Assembly: GCA_030591795.1 (NCBI GenBank)
Contig: JAUVAJ010000120.1
Span: forward strand, 1-6,134
DNA: 6,134 bases
Direction: 5' to 3'
Source: Desulfuromonadales bacterium
GTDB lineage: Bacteria > Desulfobacterota > Desulfuromonadia > Desulfuromonadales > UBA2294
In this document: positions 1 through 6,134 of the stretch, piece by piece
Layout: the number at the start of each line of letters is the position of its first letter
Position numbering within the stretch: position 1 is the stretch's first letter
Position numbers and translations under genes: made by a program
Notes under the pieces: generated by a model
What the model was told of the DNA's origin: nothing
The model's input: the letters and a program-made list of their open reading frames with translations, nothing else
Database searches by the model: none

Positions 1-3000
1 AATCCGGCGAAGACCGAAGAATCAAAAACCGGACGATCGTGCATCTCCTTCAGACCGGTTTCCAAAACCCACAAAGCCGCCAACAGATTGCCGCTGTCGA
101 CCGATGAGACATAACGAGGTTCAAGCGGTTGCAGATCGGAAATATCGTACCAGTTCAACAGGTGCCCCTCATACTTCTCCAGTCTGTTGAGGGTCGACAT
201 GGTCTCTTCAAGCCGGTCTATAACAACATTGTCAGTTACATAGCCACAATCGCGCGCACCGAGCAAGCTGAGCATCCATAGCCCGATATTGGTCGGACTT
301 GTGCGCATGGCAACCTGGTCCTGATGCGAAACCTGGTAATTGTCCGGTGGCAGCCATGAGGTTTCTCGGTTGACAAAATCATCAAAAAAACGCCAGGTCC
401 GACGGATGAGCTTGCGCAGATAGATTCTATCCTGGGCCGAAATCTCATCGATCGCCTTGAGCGGTTGTGTACGTGAGGTCAGAAACCAGCCGACAATAGG
501 TGAAACGAACCAAAGGACAATAAACGGAGCCGCGAAAACAAGGCATTCTACCTGTTGGCTATAGATCAACCAGCCAAGTGCTGTCGCCAGGCATGAAACA
601 GAAAGGAGTGAGACCAACAGAAGCTTACGCCGGACTACGCTACCATAATGAGCAAGTTGTGATGATGTCCACTCAAGAAGATGTCGATGCGAAACCAGCT
701 GACGATAAAACACTCTGGTGATAGCGCCGATGGTAATCAACGCCAGATGTGGCATCATTGCCACCTCGGTAACCGTCCTGACCATGTCGCGACCGAGATG
801 TGACAAAGAGAAATTTTTCAGGCCATTTCGGGTAGTCACCAGATCAAGCAAACGGGATATAACCGGCCAAAATTGATACAGCCCGACCAGCAGCAGAGCC
901 ATGATCGCAACAGTGCTGCATGCCATCCAGGAATAAACCAGCAGCAATATGCTCGATATCGGGACAAGACTGCGGCGTAAATTATCGAAAACCTTCCAGC
1001 GACTAAACATGGAAAGTGGATTTCGTCCCAGTTTCCCACCCGGAAGCGGAACCCAGGGCAATAGCCAGGCGCCGATCTGCCAATCCCCCCGGATCCAGCG
1101 ATGCATGCGCCCGACATAACTTAGATAATCGGGAGGAAATTCGTCATACAGCTCAATATCACTGGCAAGACCGGCCCGGGCGTGAGACCCCTCAAGCAGA
1201 TCATGGCTCAAGATAAGATCTTCCGGGAATCTGTCGGCCAGAAGTCGGTTAAAGGCATGAACATCATATATCCCTTTGCCGTGATACGACCCTTCACCAG
1301 ACAGATCCTGATACACATCCGCTATCACACGACTGTACGGGTCAACACCGATCGAATCGGAGAACATTCTACTGAAAATAGAATAATTGCTACTTGGCAA
1401 AGATGATGAAACACGGGGCTGGATAATGGTGAAGGTGCCCGGGATCAGTTGACCCCCTGCATCGAACCGCGGTTGATTCAATGGATGGGCAAGCGTCTCG
1501 ATTAACCGACGGGCGGTACCATGTGGCAGCTGTGTATCACTATCAAGAGTTATGACAAATCGAACGCCAGTGAGTTGCTCCGGGTAGCCAACCTGAATTA
1601 ATTCAGCGGCATAGTCAGGACAGGTTCCATCGAGAAGTGCATTCAGTTGCTCCAGCTTCCCCCTTTTTCGCTCCCAACCGATATACTTCTGTTCACTCTC
1701 GCACCATGAGCGCTCACGATGAAACAGGAGAAATGAATTGCCATAACGCTCATTCAACCCCTTGACCCCCTGAACCATCTGCTTGATATGGGCAGAATCA
1801 AGCAGTTCGGTCCGACTGGTCGAATCGGTAAAATCAGTAAAAAGACTAAATAGCAGGTTTTTGTCCCGATTCGCCATGAACCGGATTTCCATCCTTTCGA
1901 TATCTGCACGGATCGATTCTGCATTGATCAACAGCGTCGGAATCACGACCAGTGTTTTGAATTCAGCCTGTATCCCTGATTGTTGATAATCCATTTTAGG
2001 CAGAGGTTCGGTCGGCAGAAAACGAATGATGAGATGGTTCAGCAACACCACGGCAAGCTGACTGGCTGGCAGAATCGTCAACAATATAATGCTGAAGGCA
2101 AGGGATAGGGCAACCTCGGTCAATGTAACAACAGAGACCAGCGTAACAAATAAAGCGGTCAGTAAAGTTACCCCGGACAGATATATCGAGCTGTGATGTG
2201 TCTTGGCCCAGAAAGTACAACGGCAGCGCATTGATTCCTTGCACCGGACCTGTCTGGAGAACTCCGACCGGCCGGCACCGACAAGATAGTAACCGACATG
2301 CGACCGGTTGTCTGGCTGCGTTGCCTGACCCTGTCCCTGCTTCGCCAGATCGACAACAATTTGCGCCACCGCCTGTTCATCGCTGCTGCTTCGCTGGGCA
2401 AATTCCTCGACCACCTGACGGTAACTGTCGCGTGTTGCAAAATCCATCTCCGGGTAAACCCCGGCCGGGTCGCGCCGAAGAATCTGCTCCACGCAGCTGA
2501 GCTGTTCAAACAACTCTTTCCAATCGAGCTGAATCAATTGTCGCAGGCTGGTAAAGGCATTACCGATTGCCAATTGATCTTTGGCCTGACGGTTTTGCTC
2601 CTGTAGCAGCAGTTCATTTAATGAGCTACCGTATGCCCGCTCAAACCAGGCCTGAACCGGAGCAAGCACTGCCGTCTCATCATAGAGATGATCAATCAGT
2701 TGTGCGCCGAAATAATGGCTGGGATGTGGTTTGGCAACGGAGAGTTCAGCTAAGATGGAAAACAACAGATTCACATCACGCCGGTTGGCTGCAATCAACC
2801 GGTTGGCCCAGAAAGCTGCCTGCTGACTATCACAAAGATCGGTCTGCGCCCGAATAGCTAAGCCTTTGATATTTTCTATCAGAGCGGCACGCAGCATCTG
2901 GGGCAGTGCCCAGAGCTCCGCGGTGGTCAGATGCCGATTTTCCTGGTCAGCCATAACCAGTGTAATAATATTTTCCCGGGTCAGGTGCAGCCCGGTTTCG

Positions 3001-3869
3001 ATAACAATATCTTTTCCCAGGCAGTAAACATACGGGAGCCGACCACGAAATGGCTCCTCCATCAAGGTCGGTAAAGCACGGTAAAAACGTCGGGGAAGAT
3101 TCAGCAGAATATCCCGGACAGTTTTAACAATCATATACTCGTTATCAATTATCCACTCAGCGACACCGGTTGCACCCTGGCCAATTCGACTCGCCTCAGT
3201 CAGGTCAGTACAGATCTCCTGCACCCATTTCTGATCCTGCCGAATCCGCTTCAACAGTGCAAAAGAAGTACGATCATTTTTACCTGGTTTAACCGGAAGC
3301 TGGTGCCGCAAGGTCTGGCCAAAAGGCAGTCTGTTTTCGTGATTGCGAATATCGGGGCGGACTTTTACGCGTTTATCCAAAGGCGTATGTTTGATGAAAA
3401 TGACAGGGCTGGTATCAGCATGGCCAAGAATCAACGACAGCGGCAGATGCAGGTCCTCAACTTTCCCCTGCAGCAAGAGAACAGTCTCTTCAGGTAATAA
3501 CGTCCGGTTATACTCTTGTAACTTATCTGTATCGATGCCGTACCGGGAGCGATTTACCAGGAACCAGCCGAAGGCCAGACCCAACAGCGAAACAACCGCA
3601 AATAGCTTCGGTAACGTGAACGTCTGGTTTTCCAGCCAGGTATCAGGAATAATGACGGTTGATACTAAGAAAACCAGGAAAAACAACAAAGCAAACAGAA
3701 TCAGACCTAGCAACCGCCGACGTAAAAAAGGATCAAAGGTGTGCAGCCGCCCGACACTGTCCTTGTGCAACAATGCCGCCTTGAAAAACCCGTGCTTTTC
3801 AAGCATCCATATATTGCGACGAGCGTCATTTTTTTTAGGAAAATAGCCGACAAGAAGCCCTGTTCTCAT
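1..3869 (-). CDS. ndvB: Cyclic beta-1,2-glucan synthase (NdvB/ChvB type), 5' part; 3' end beyond window
   Basis: This is the N-terminal 1289 residues of a family whose members are usually about 2,800 residues long. The family is an inner-membrane enzyme that polymerises UDP-glucose into beta-1,2-glucan and cyclises it for the periplasm. Hydrophobic helices lie at about 53-74 and 88-106. A soluble N-terminal domain follows (AEWIIDNEY, ELWALPQMLR, MDFATRDSYR and HVGYYLVGAGR resemble known NdvB proteins). Helices at about 563-612 precede the GT84 transferase: TLDSDTQLP 774-782 (DxD D776/D778), IQPRVS 816-821, GKGIYDVHAF 864-873, LSHDLLEG 887-894 and HRWIRGDWQ 923-931. More helices lie at about 968-1006 and 1083-1130. 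From about 1145 the glycoamylase-like (GH189) domain starts, with SPTNIGLW 1191-1198, NWYD 1239-1242 and SSVDSGN 1255-1261. The frame is open throughout. The GH94 domain is expected outside the window. ATG 3869 is chosen for its GGGTGG site; in-frame ATG 3881 adds four residues and has no obvious site. Confidence 0.95.
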   Translation of the reverse strand, partial: MRTGLLVGYFPKKNDARRNIWMLEKHGFFKAALLHKDSVGRLHTFDPFLRRRLLGLILFALLFFLVFLVSTVIIPDTWLENQTFTLPKLFAVVSLLGLAFGWFLVNRSRYGIDTDKLQEYNRTLLPEETVLLLQGKVEDLHLPLSLILGHADTSPVIFIKHTPLDKRVKVRPDIRNHENRLPFGQTLRHQLPVKPGKNDRTSFALLKRIRQDQKWVQEICTDLTEASRIGQGATGVAEWIIDNEYMIVKTVRDILLNLPRRFYRALPTLMEEPFRGRLPYVYCLGKDIVIETGLHLTRENIITLVMADQENRHLTTAELWALPQMLRAALIENIKGLAIRAQTDLCDSQQAAFWANRLIAANRRDVNLLFSILAELSVAKPHPSHYFGAQLIDHLYDETAVLAPVQAWFERAYGSSLNELLLQEQNRQAKDQLAIGNAFTSLRQLIQLDWKELFEQLSCVEQILRRDPAGVYPEMDFATRDSYRQVVEEFAQRSSSDEQAVAQIVVDLAKQGQGQATQPDNRSHVGYYLVGAGRSEFSRQVRCKESMRCRCTFWAKTHHSSIYLSGVTLLTALFVTLVSVVTLTEVALSLAFSIILLTILPASQLAVVLLNHLIIRFLPTEPLPKMDYQQSGIQAEFKTLVVIPTLLINAESIRADIERMEIRFMANRDKNLLFSLFTDFTDSTSRTELLDSAHIKQMVQGVKGLNERYGNSFLLFHRERSWCESEQKYIGWERKRGKLEQLNALLDGTCPDYAAELIQVGYPEQLTGVRFVITLDSDTQLPHGTARRLIETLAHPLNQPRFDAGGQLIPGTFTIIQPRVSSSLPSSNYSIFSRMFSDSIGVDPYSRVIADVYQDLSGEGSYHGKGIYDVHAFNRLLADRFPEDLILSHDLLEGSHARAGLASDIELYDEFPPDYLSYVGRMHRWIRGDWQIGAWLLPWVPLPGGKLGRNPLSMFSRWKVFDNLRRSLVPISSILLLVYSWMACSTVAIMALLLVGLYQFWPVISRLLDLVTTRNGLKNFSLSHLGRDMVRTVTEVAMMPHLALITIGAITRVFYRQLVSHRHLLEWTSSQLAHYGSVVRRKLLLVSLLSVSCLATALGWLIYSQQVECLVFAAPFIVLWFVSPIVGWFLTSRTQPLKAIDEISAQDRIYLRKLIRRTWRFFDDFVNRETSWLPPDNYQVSHQDQVAMRTSPTNIGLWMLSLLGARDCGYVTDNVVIDRLEETMSTLNRLEKYEGHLLNWYDISDLQPLEPRYVSSVDSGNLLAALWVLETGLKEMHDRPVFDSSVFAG

Positions 3870-3879
3870 CTTTCCACCC
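3870..3879 (-). promoter_or_regulatory. Ribosome binding site deciding the ndvB start
   Basis: On the minus strand GGGTGG (3879-3874) sits four bases before ATG 3869. It is only a partial match to the anti-Shine-Dalgarno consensus and the spacing is short. It is still better than anything ahead of the alternative in-frame ATG at 3881, which this site would overlap. A stop codon lies in frame at 3887-3885, so no start further upstream is possible. Confidence 0.45.
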
Positions 3880-3902
3880 ATATATCAGAAGGCACTTCAT
3901 TT

Positions 3903-3958
3903 GCGTGGCATTGCTACAGACTACAAGGTAGAATAGCGACCGGTCCTTGAAACCACGC
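3903..3958 (-). promoter_or_regulatory. Nested inverted repeats in the ndvB leader
   Basis: GCGTGG (3903-3908) pairs with CCACGC (3953-3958). Inside it CAAGG (3924-3928) pairs with CCTTG (3945-3949) across a 16-base loop that contains most of the palindrome GACCGGTC (3938-3945). In the predicted ndvB transcript this could fold into a two-tier stem ending about 34 bases before the start codon. The arms are short and the internal unpaired stretches unequal (15 versus 3 bases), so the fold may not be stable. No T run follows, so it is not an intrinsic terminator. It matches no riboswitch class I recognise. Confidence 0.3.
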
Positions 3959-3993
3959 GCAACGTGTTATTAGTCACTTCTCAGAATATTAAG

Positions 3994-4022
3994 TTTACAT
4001 GGTTTATAGCGCGCTGCATAAA
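3994..4022 (+). promoter_or_regulatory. Candidate sigma70-type promoter for the DUF4197 gene
   Basis: TTTACA (3994-3999; 5 of 6 to TTGACA) and CATAAA (4017-4022; 4 of 6 to TATAAT) are separated by the optimal 17 bases. A start near 4029 would give a 5' untranslated region of about 45 bases containing the AAGGAG ribosome site. The -10 element is weak, so the promoter may need an activator or be modest in strength. Confidence 0.45.
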
Positions 4023-4032
4023 ATGTTGAAAA
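4003..4032 (-). promoter_or_regulatory. Candidate sigma70-type promoter for ndvB
   Basis: Read on the minus strand, TTTTCA (4032-4027) and TATAAA (4008-4003) are separated by 18 bases. They match the -35 and -10 consensus at 4 and 5 of 6 positions. Transcription would begin near 3996 and give a leader of about 125 bases before ndvB. The element overlaps the plus-strand promoter candidate almost completely. It was found by eye, with no promoter scoring. Confidence 0.4.
4008..4015. repeat. 8-bp palindrome AGCGCGCT between the overlapping promoters
   Basis: AGCGCGCT is a perfect palindrome lying in the spacer of both candidate divergent promoters, where a bound regulator could affect both directions. 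It is short enough to occur by chance, and no second copy is seen in the intergenic region. I do not recognise it as the site of a known regulator. Confidence 0.3.
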
Positions 4033-4063
4033 ATTAAATGTGTCGTTGTCTGATAGATTACTC

Positions 4064-4069
4064 AAGGAG
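4064..4069 (+). promoter_or_regulatory. Ribosome binding site of the DUF4197 gene
   Basis: AAGGAG lies five bases before ATG 4075. It is a strong Shine-Dalgarno match at good spacing and fixes the start of the downstream gene. Confidence 0.8.
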
Positions 4070-4074
4070 ACAGA

Positions 4075-4812
4075 ATGTCAAATATCAGCAGAATTGCAAT
4101 TCTCATAAGTACTGTCAGCCTGATCTGTGTCGCCTGCACCGAAGTCGAAATGCGCCAGATGTCGCAACAGATGCTCGACAACCTTTCGTCTCCTGCTTCA
4201 GGCCCTTTAACGCTTAACGAAATTGACTCCGGGTTACGTGAAGCGCTACGCGTCGGGAGCGAACGGGTGGTTAAACAAGTAGGGATTGAAAATGGCTACT
4301 ACAATGACAACAACATCCATATTCCATTGCCACACAGCATAGAAAAAGCCGACAAATTTGCCCGGCAGGTCGGTCTTGATAAAACCTTCAGAGATTTGGA
4401 AAGACGGATAAACAGAGCCGCTGAGCAGGCGGCTCCCCTGGCCAAGACGGTTTTCCGGGACGCTATTCTGGCGATGACGCTAAGCGATGTGCGCAATATA
4501 CTCGACGGCCCTGACGACGCAGCAACCCGTTATTTTGAGAGCAAGATGACACCGCAGCTCTTGCTGGCCATGCGCCCGATCGTTGATGAAAGTTTGAATC
4601 AAGTTGGTGCCGTCCGTATCTATAATGACCTGACACAACAGTTTAACGCTATTCCGTTTGCGCCGAATATAGATACAGATTTAAGTGGCTATGTACTCGA
4701 AAAAGGGATAAACGGCCTATTCTATTACCTGGCGCTAGAAGAAGCCGCGATCAGAAAAGACCCGGCTAAACAGACAACGGCTATTTTGCAGCGTGTTTTT
4801 GGTGGTCAGTAA
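4075..4812 (+). CDS. DUF4197 family exported protein, probable lipoprotein
   Basis: This is a complete gene of 245 residues, the usual size for DUF4197, a family of secreted proteins with no established biochemical role. Residues 1-20 form a short export signal with one arginine (R6) and a hydrophobic stretch to A20. C21 is the likely lipidation site, but the lipobox reads CVAC with cysteine at -3 instead of Leu/Val/Ile, so lipidation is probable, not certain. T22-E23 follow, with no inner-membrane retention aspartate at +2. Family motifs include GLREAL 53-58, NGYYND 73-78, IHIPLP 81-86, RAAEQAAPLAK 114-124, DAATRYF 148-154, and the C-terminal LALEEAAIRKDP 219-230 with VFG 241-243. The protein is mostly helical with no enzyme signature visible. 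The start is fixed by AAGGAG. It is transcribed away from ndvB and toward the kinase gene, so it probably stands alone. Family assignment is from remembered motifs. Confidence 0.92.
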   Translation: MSNISRIAILISTVSLICVACTEVEMRQMSQQMLDNLSSPASGPLTLNEIDSGLREALRVGSERVVKQVGIENGYYNDNNIHIPLPHSIEKADKFARQVGLDKTFRDLERRINRAAEQAAPLAKTVFRDAILAMTLSDVRNILDGPDDAATRYFESKMTPQLLLAMRPIVDESLNQVGAVRIYNDLTQQFNAIPFAPNIDTDLSGYVLEKGINGLFYYLALEEAAIRKDPAKQTTAILQRVFGGQ

Positions 4813-4852
4813 TCAGCATACAGACGCAAAGACATTCAATCCGATTGGCAAT
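4813..4852. other. Short convergent gap without a clear terminator
   Basis: Only 40 bases separate the stop codons of the converging DUF4197 and kinase genes. The only inverted repeats here are tiny (for example CAAT/ATTG around CCG at 4838-4848), and no T run follows on either strand. I see no intrinsic terminator, so transcripts may overlap at their 3' ends or end by Rho. Confidence 0.5.
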
Positions 4853-6134
4853 TCAGTCGAAAACCGGAAAAGAGAGTGTGATAGTTGTCCCATTCCCCTC
4901 TTCGCTTTCGGCCCGGACCTGACCACCATGGGTAGTGACAATATCATGTGCCAGCGATAACCCGATTCCGACCCCGCCAAACTCTCTGGTATCAGAATTG
5001 TCAACACGGTAAAAACGCTCAAATATCTTGCTGAGCAGATCGGCAGGAATGCCTACTCCCTGATCAGAAATGCTGATATCGATCATCTTGTCAGAATGTA
5101 CAGCACGTATAATTATGCGACCACCGGCAGGTGAATATTTAATAGCATTACTGACTACACGATAAACTGCCTCGCGAACCTGAACCTTATCACCTTTGAT
5201 ATCAGCAATATCTGCTGGACACTCAACCACAAGTTCCGACGCTGAATTCTTATCGGCGAGATCCTCAAGAATATTGTTGAGCAATGAGCAGACATCAACT
5301 GCAAAGAAGCTGAGCGGTTGCTGACCGGCCCTAAGCTGTTGAAGATTGAGAAAACTGTCGATCAGGTCGTTCAATTTCTCCGCTTCGGTATAAATAACCT
5401 GGACATGTTCTTTCAACTCATCCTGATTGACCTGATTCGTCATGAGATATTCGACATAACCCAGCACCGCCGTCAGCGGTGTCCGCATTTCATGACTTAC
5501 AGCTGAAATCATTTCATCTTTAAGTTGCTCTGCCTGCTTGGCATCAGTAATATCAAAGGCCATCTCCATCCGCACCAGCTCACCATTGAACCAGGGGATC
5601 GCCCGATCGATACATTGGTACCACCTTTGATTGGCCGAATTCTGAAACTCCCAAATGTACGGAGGTCCTACCTCGCCATTCTGTATCAGTTTGTCGTTGG
5701 TACAGAACGGACACATCCCGGTCTGGCCTTCCTGCAAGTACTCGTAGCATTTTTTCCCTTGCCAGCTACCACCAAAAGTATCCTGTCCCAACTTATTCAG
5801 GTAGAGCAACTCAAAGGTCTCCAGATCGGCTACATAAACCATGGCATTTATCGAGTCAAATATTTTACTTAACAGCTCAAACTGCTGCCTGCGGGCCTGT
5901 TCTTCTTCATAGCGCTGAGATATATCTTCAATCATGGATAGTGCGCCGGACACTTCACCCTCTGAATCCCGCAAGGGCGTATTGGACCAGGAACAAATCA
6001 GTTTTCGACCATCTTTGGCAATATTTGTGTTGATGGAACTGGACGAATCGTCCCCCAGCATCAGATCCTTCCAGACCTGATCAACTATAGCCTTGGCATC
6101 TTCCGGGACAACCAGCTCATAGGCATGTTTGCCG
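4853..6134 (-). CDS. PAS-PAS sensor histidine kinase, C-terminal part; start beyond window
   Basis: The reading frame is open from the right edge to TGA at 4855-4853, giving 426 complete visible residues (numbered here from the codon at 6133). Residues 1-73 are the end of one PAS domain (KDGRKL... GALSMIEDIS). A short helical linker with EEEQARRQQ leads to a second PAS domain at about 85-195 with four cysteines: C129, C141 and C144 (CPFC) and C174. The HisKA dimerisation helix carries HEMRTPL with phospho-acceptor H214. The HATPase core has the N box (SNAIKYSP, N329), G1 (DQGVGI 357-362), F box (FERFYR 371-376) and G2 (GVGIGLSL 387-394). All catalytic boxes are intact, so it should autophosphorylate and pass phosphate to a response regulator; none is visible here. 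There is no receiver domain at the C-terminus. No membrane segment is seen, but the N-terminus is missing. ATG 6061 is internal to the first PAS domain and is not the true start. The signal sensed is unknown. Confidence 0.95.
   Translation of the reverse strand, partial: GKHAYELVVPEDAKAIVDQVWKDLMLGDDSSSSINTNIAKDGRKLICSWSNTPLRDSEGEVSGALSMIEDISQRYEEEQARRQQFELLSKIFDSINAMVYVADLETFELLYLNKLGQDTFGGSWQGKKCYEYLQEGQTGMCPFCTNDKLIQNGEVGPPYIWEFQNSANQRWYQCIDRAIPWFNGELVRMEMAFDITDAKQAEQLKDEMISAVSHEMRTPLTAVLGYVEYLMTNQVNQDELKEHVQVIYTEAEKLNDLIDSFLNLQQLRAGQQPLSFFAVDVCSLLNNILEDLADKNSASELVVECPADIADIKGDKVQVREAVYRVVSNAIKYSPAGGRIIIRAVHSDKMIDISISDQGVGIPADLLSKIFERFYRVDNSDTREFGGVGIGLSLAHDIVTTHGGQVRAESEEGNGTTITLSFPVFD

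Noticed and set aside
2168..2606. Several overlapping open frames of 100-113 codons on both strands within ndvB
   Set aside because: All are out of frame with or antisense to the NdvB N-terminal domain, which reads cleanly here (MDFATRDSYR, HVGYYLVGAGR). They overlap each other and resemble no family.
3343..3846. 167-codon open frame on the plus strand opposite the start of ndvB
   Set aside because: It lies wholly antisense to a strongly conserved coding frame, its translation is rich in Arg/Ser/Asn with no recognisable domain, and there is no convincing ribosome site. It is a shadow of ndvB.
3835..3900. 21-residue minus-strand open frame beginning 31 bases before ndvB and overlapping its start
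   Set aside because: It could be a leader peptide, but no Shine-Dalgarno sequence precedes its ATG, its product has no attenuation-like codon run, and an open frame this short is expected by chance.
5525..5872. 115-codon plus-strand open frame opposite the kinase PAS domain
   Set aside because: It is antisense to the well-supported PAS domain, has no ribosome site, and shows no recognisable domain.
4853..6061. Treating ATG 6061 as the start of the kinase
   Set aside because: The frame stays open to the window edge and the upstream codons (HAYELVVPEDAKAIVDQV) continue the same PAS domain, so the gene is partial and this methionine is internal.
1..6134. Search for a mobile element, CRISPR array, tRNA, defence system or other unusual locus
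   Set aside because: No transposase, integrase, regular direct repeats, cloverleaf or defence-type domain was seen. The three genes account for all but about 245 bases.

Overview
The window looks like ordinary chromosomal DNA from a Gram-negative bacterium of moderate GC content. It is almost fully coding: two large genes run off the two ends on the minus strand, with one small complete gene between them on the plus strand. An envelope beta-glucan synthase, a DUF4197 secreted protein and a PAS histidine kinase together fit a proteobacterium in the broad sense. The CPFC-bearing PAS domain hints at a desulfuromonad/Desulfobacterota-like or gammaproteobacterial host. No ribosomal RNA or universal marker is present to settle this, so the taxonomic reading is weak.

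Region 1 (1-3869, minus) is the first 1289 codons of a cyclic beta-1,2-glucan synthase of the NdvB/ChvB type. The visible part contains an N-terminal membrane region, the family's soluble N-terminal domain, a GT84 glycosyltransferase with its DxD and HRWxRGDWQ motifs, further membrane helices, and the start of the glycoamylase-like cyclisation domain (GH189). The rest of that domain and the expected C-terminal GH94 phosphorylase domain lie left of the window.

Region 2 (3870-4074) is the 205-base divergent intergenic region. It holds what look like two overlapping, back-to-back sigma70-type promoters sharing a small palindrome. On the ndvB side there is a long leader with nested inverted repeats. 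No other non-coding stretch is longer than 40 bases.

Region 3 (4075-4812, plus) is a complete DUF4197 protein with an export signal and an imperfect lipobox. Region 4 (4853-6134, minus) is the C-terminal 426 residues of a PAS-PAS histidine kinase with a complete kinase core. The kinase and the DUF4197 gene converge across a 40-base gap with no clear terminator.

The kinase is not in an operon with the other two genes, and no response regulator is visible. Any regulatory link between it and glucan synthesis would be speculation. I found no mobile element, CRISPR array, RNA gene or clear novel system. The most noteworthy points are the cysteine-rich PAS domain, the overlapping divergent promoters with a structured leader, and an A8 run at codons 11-14 of ndvB.
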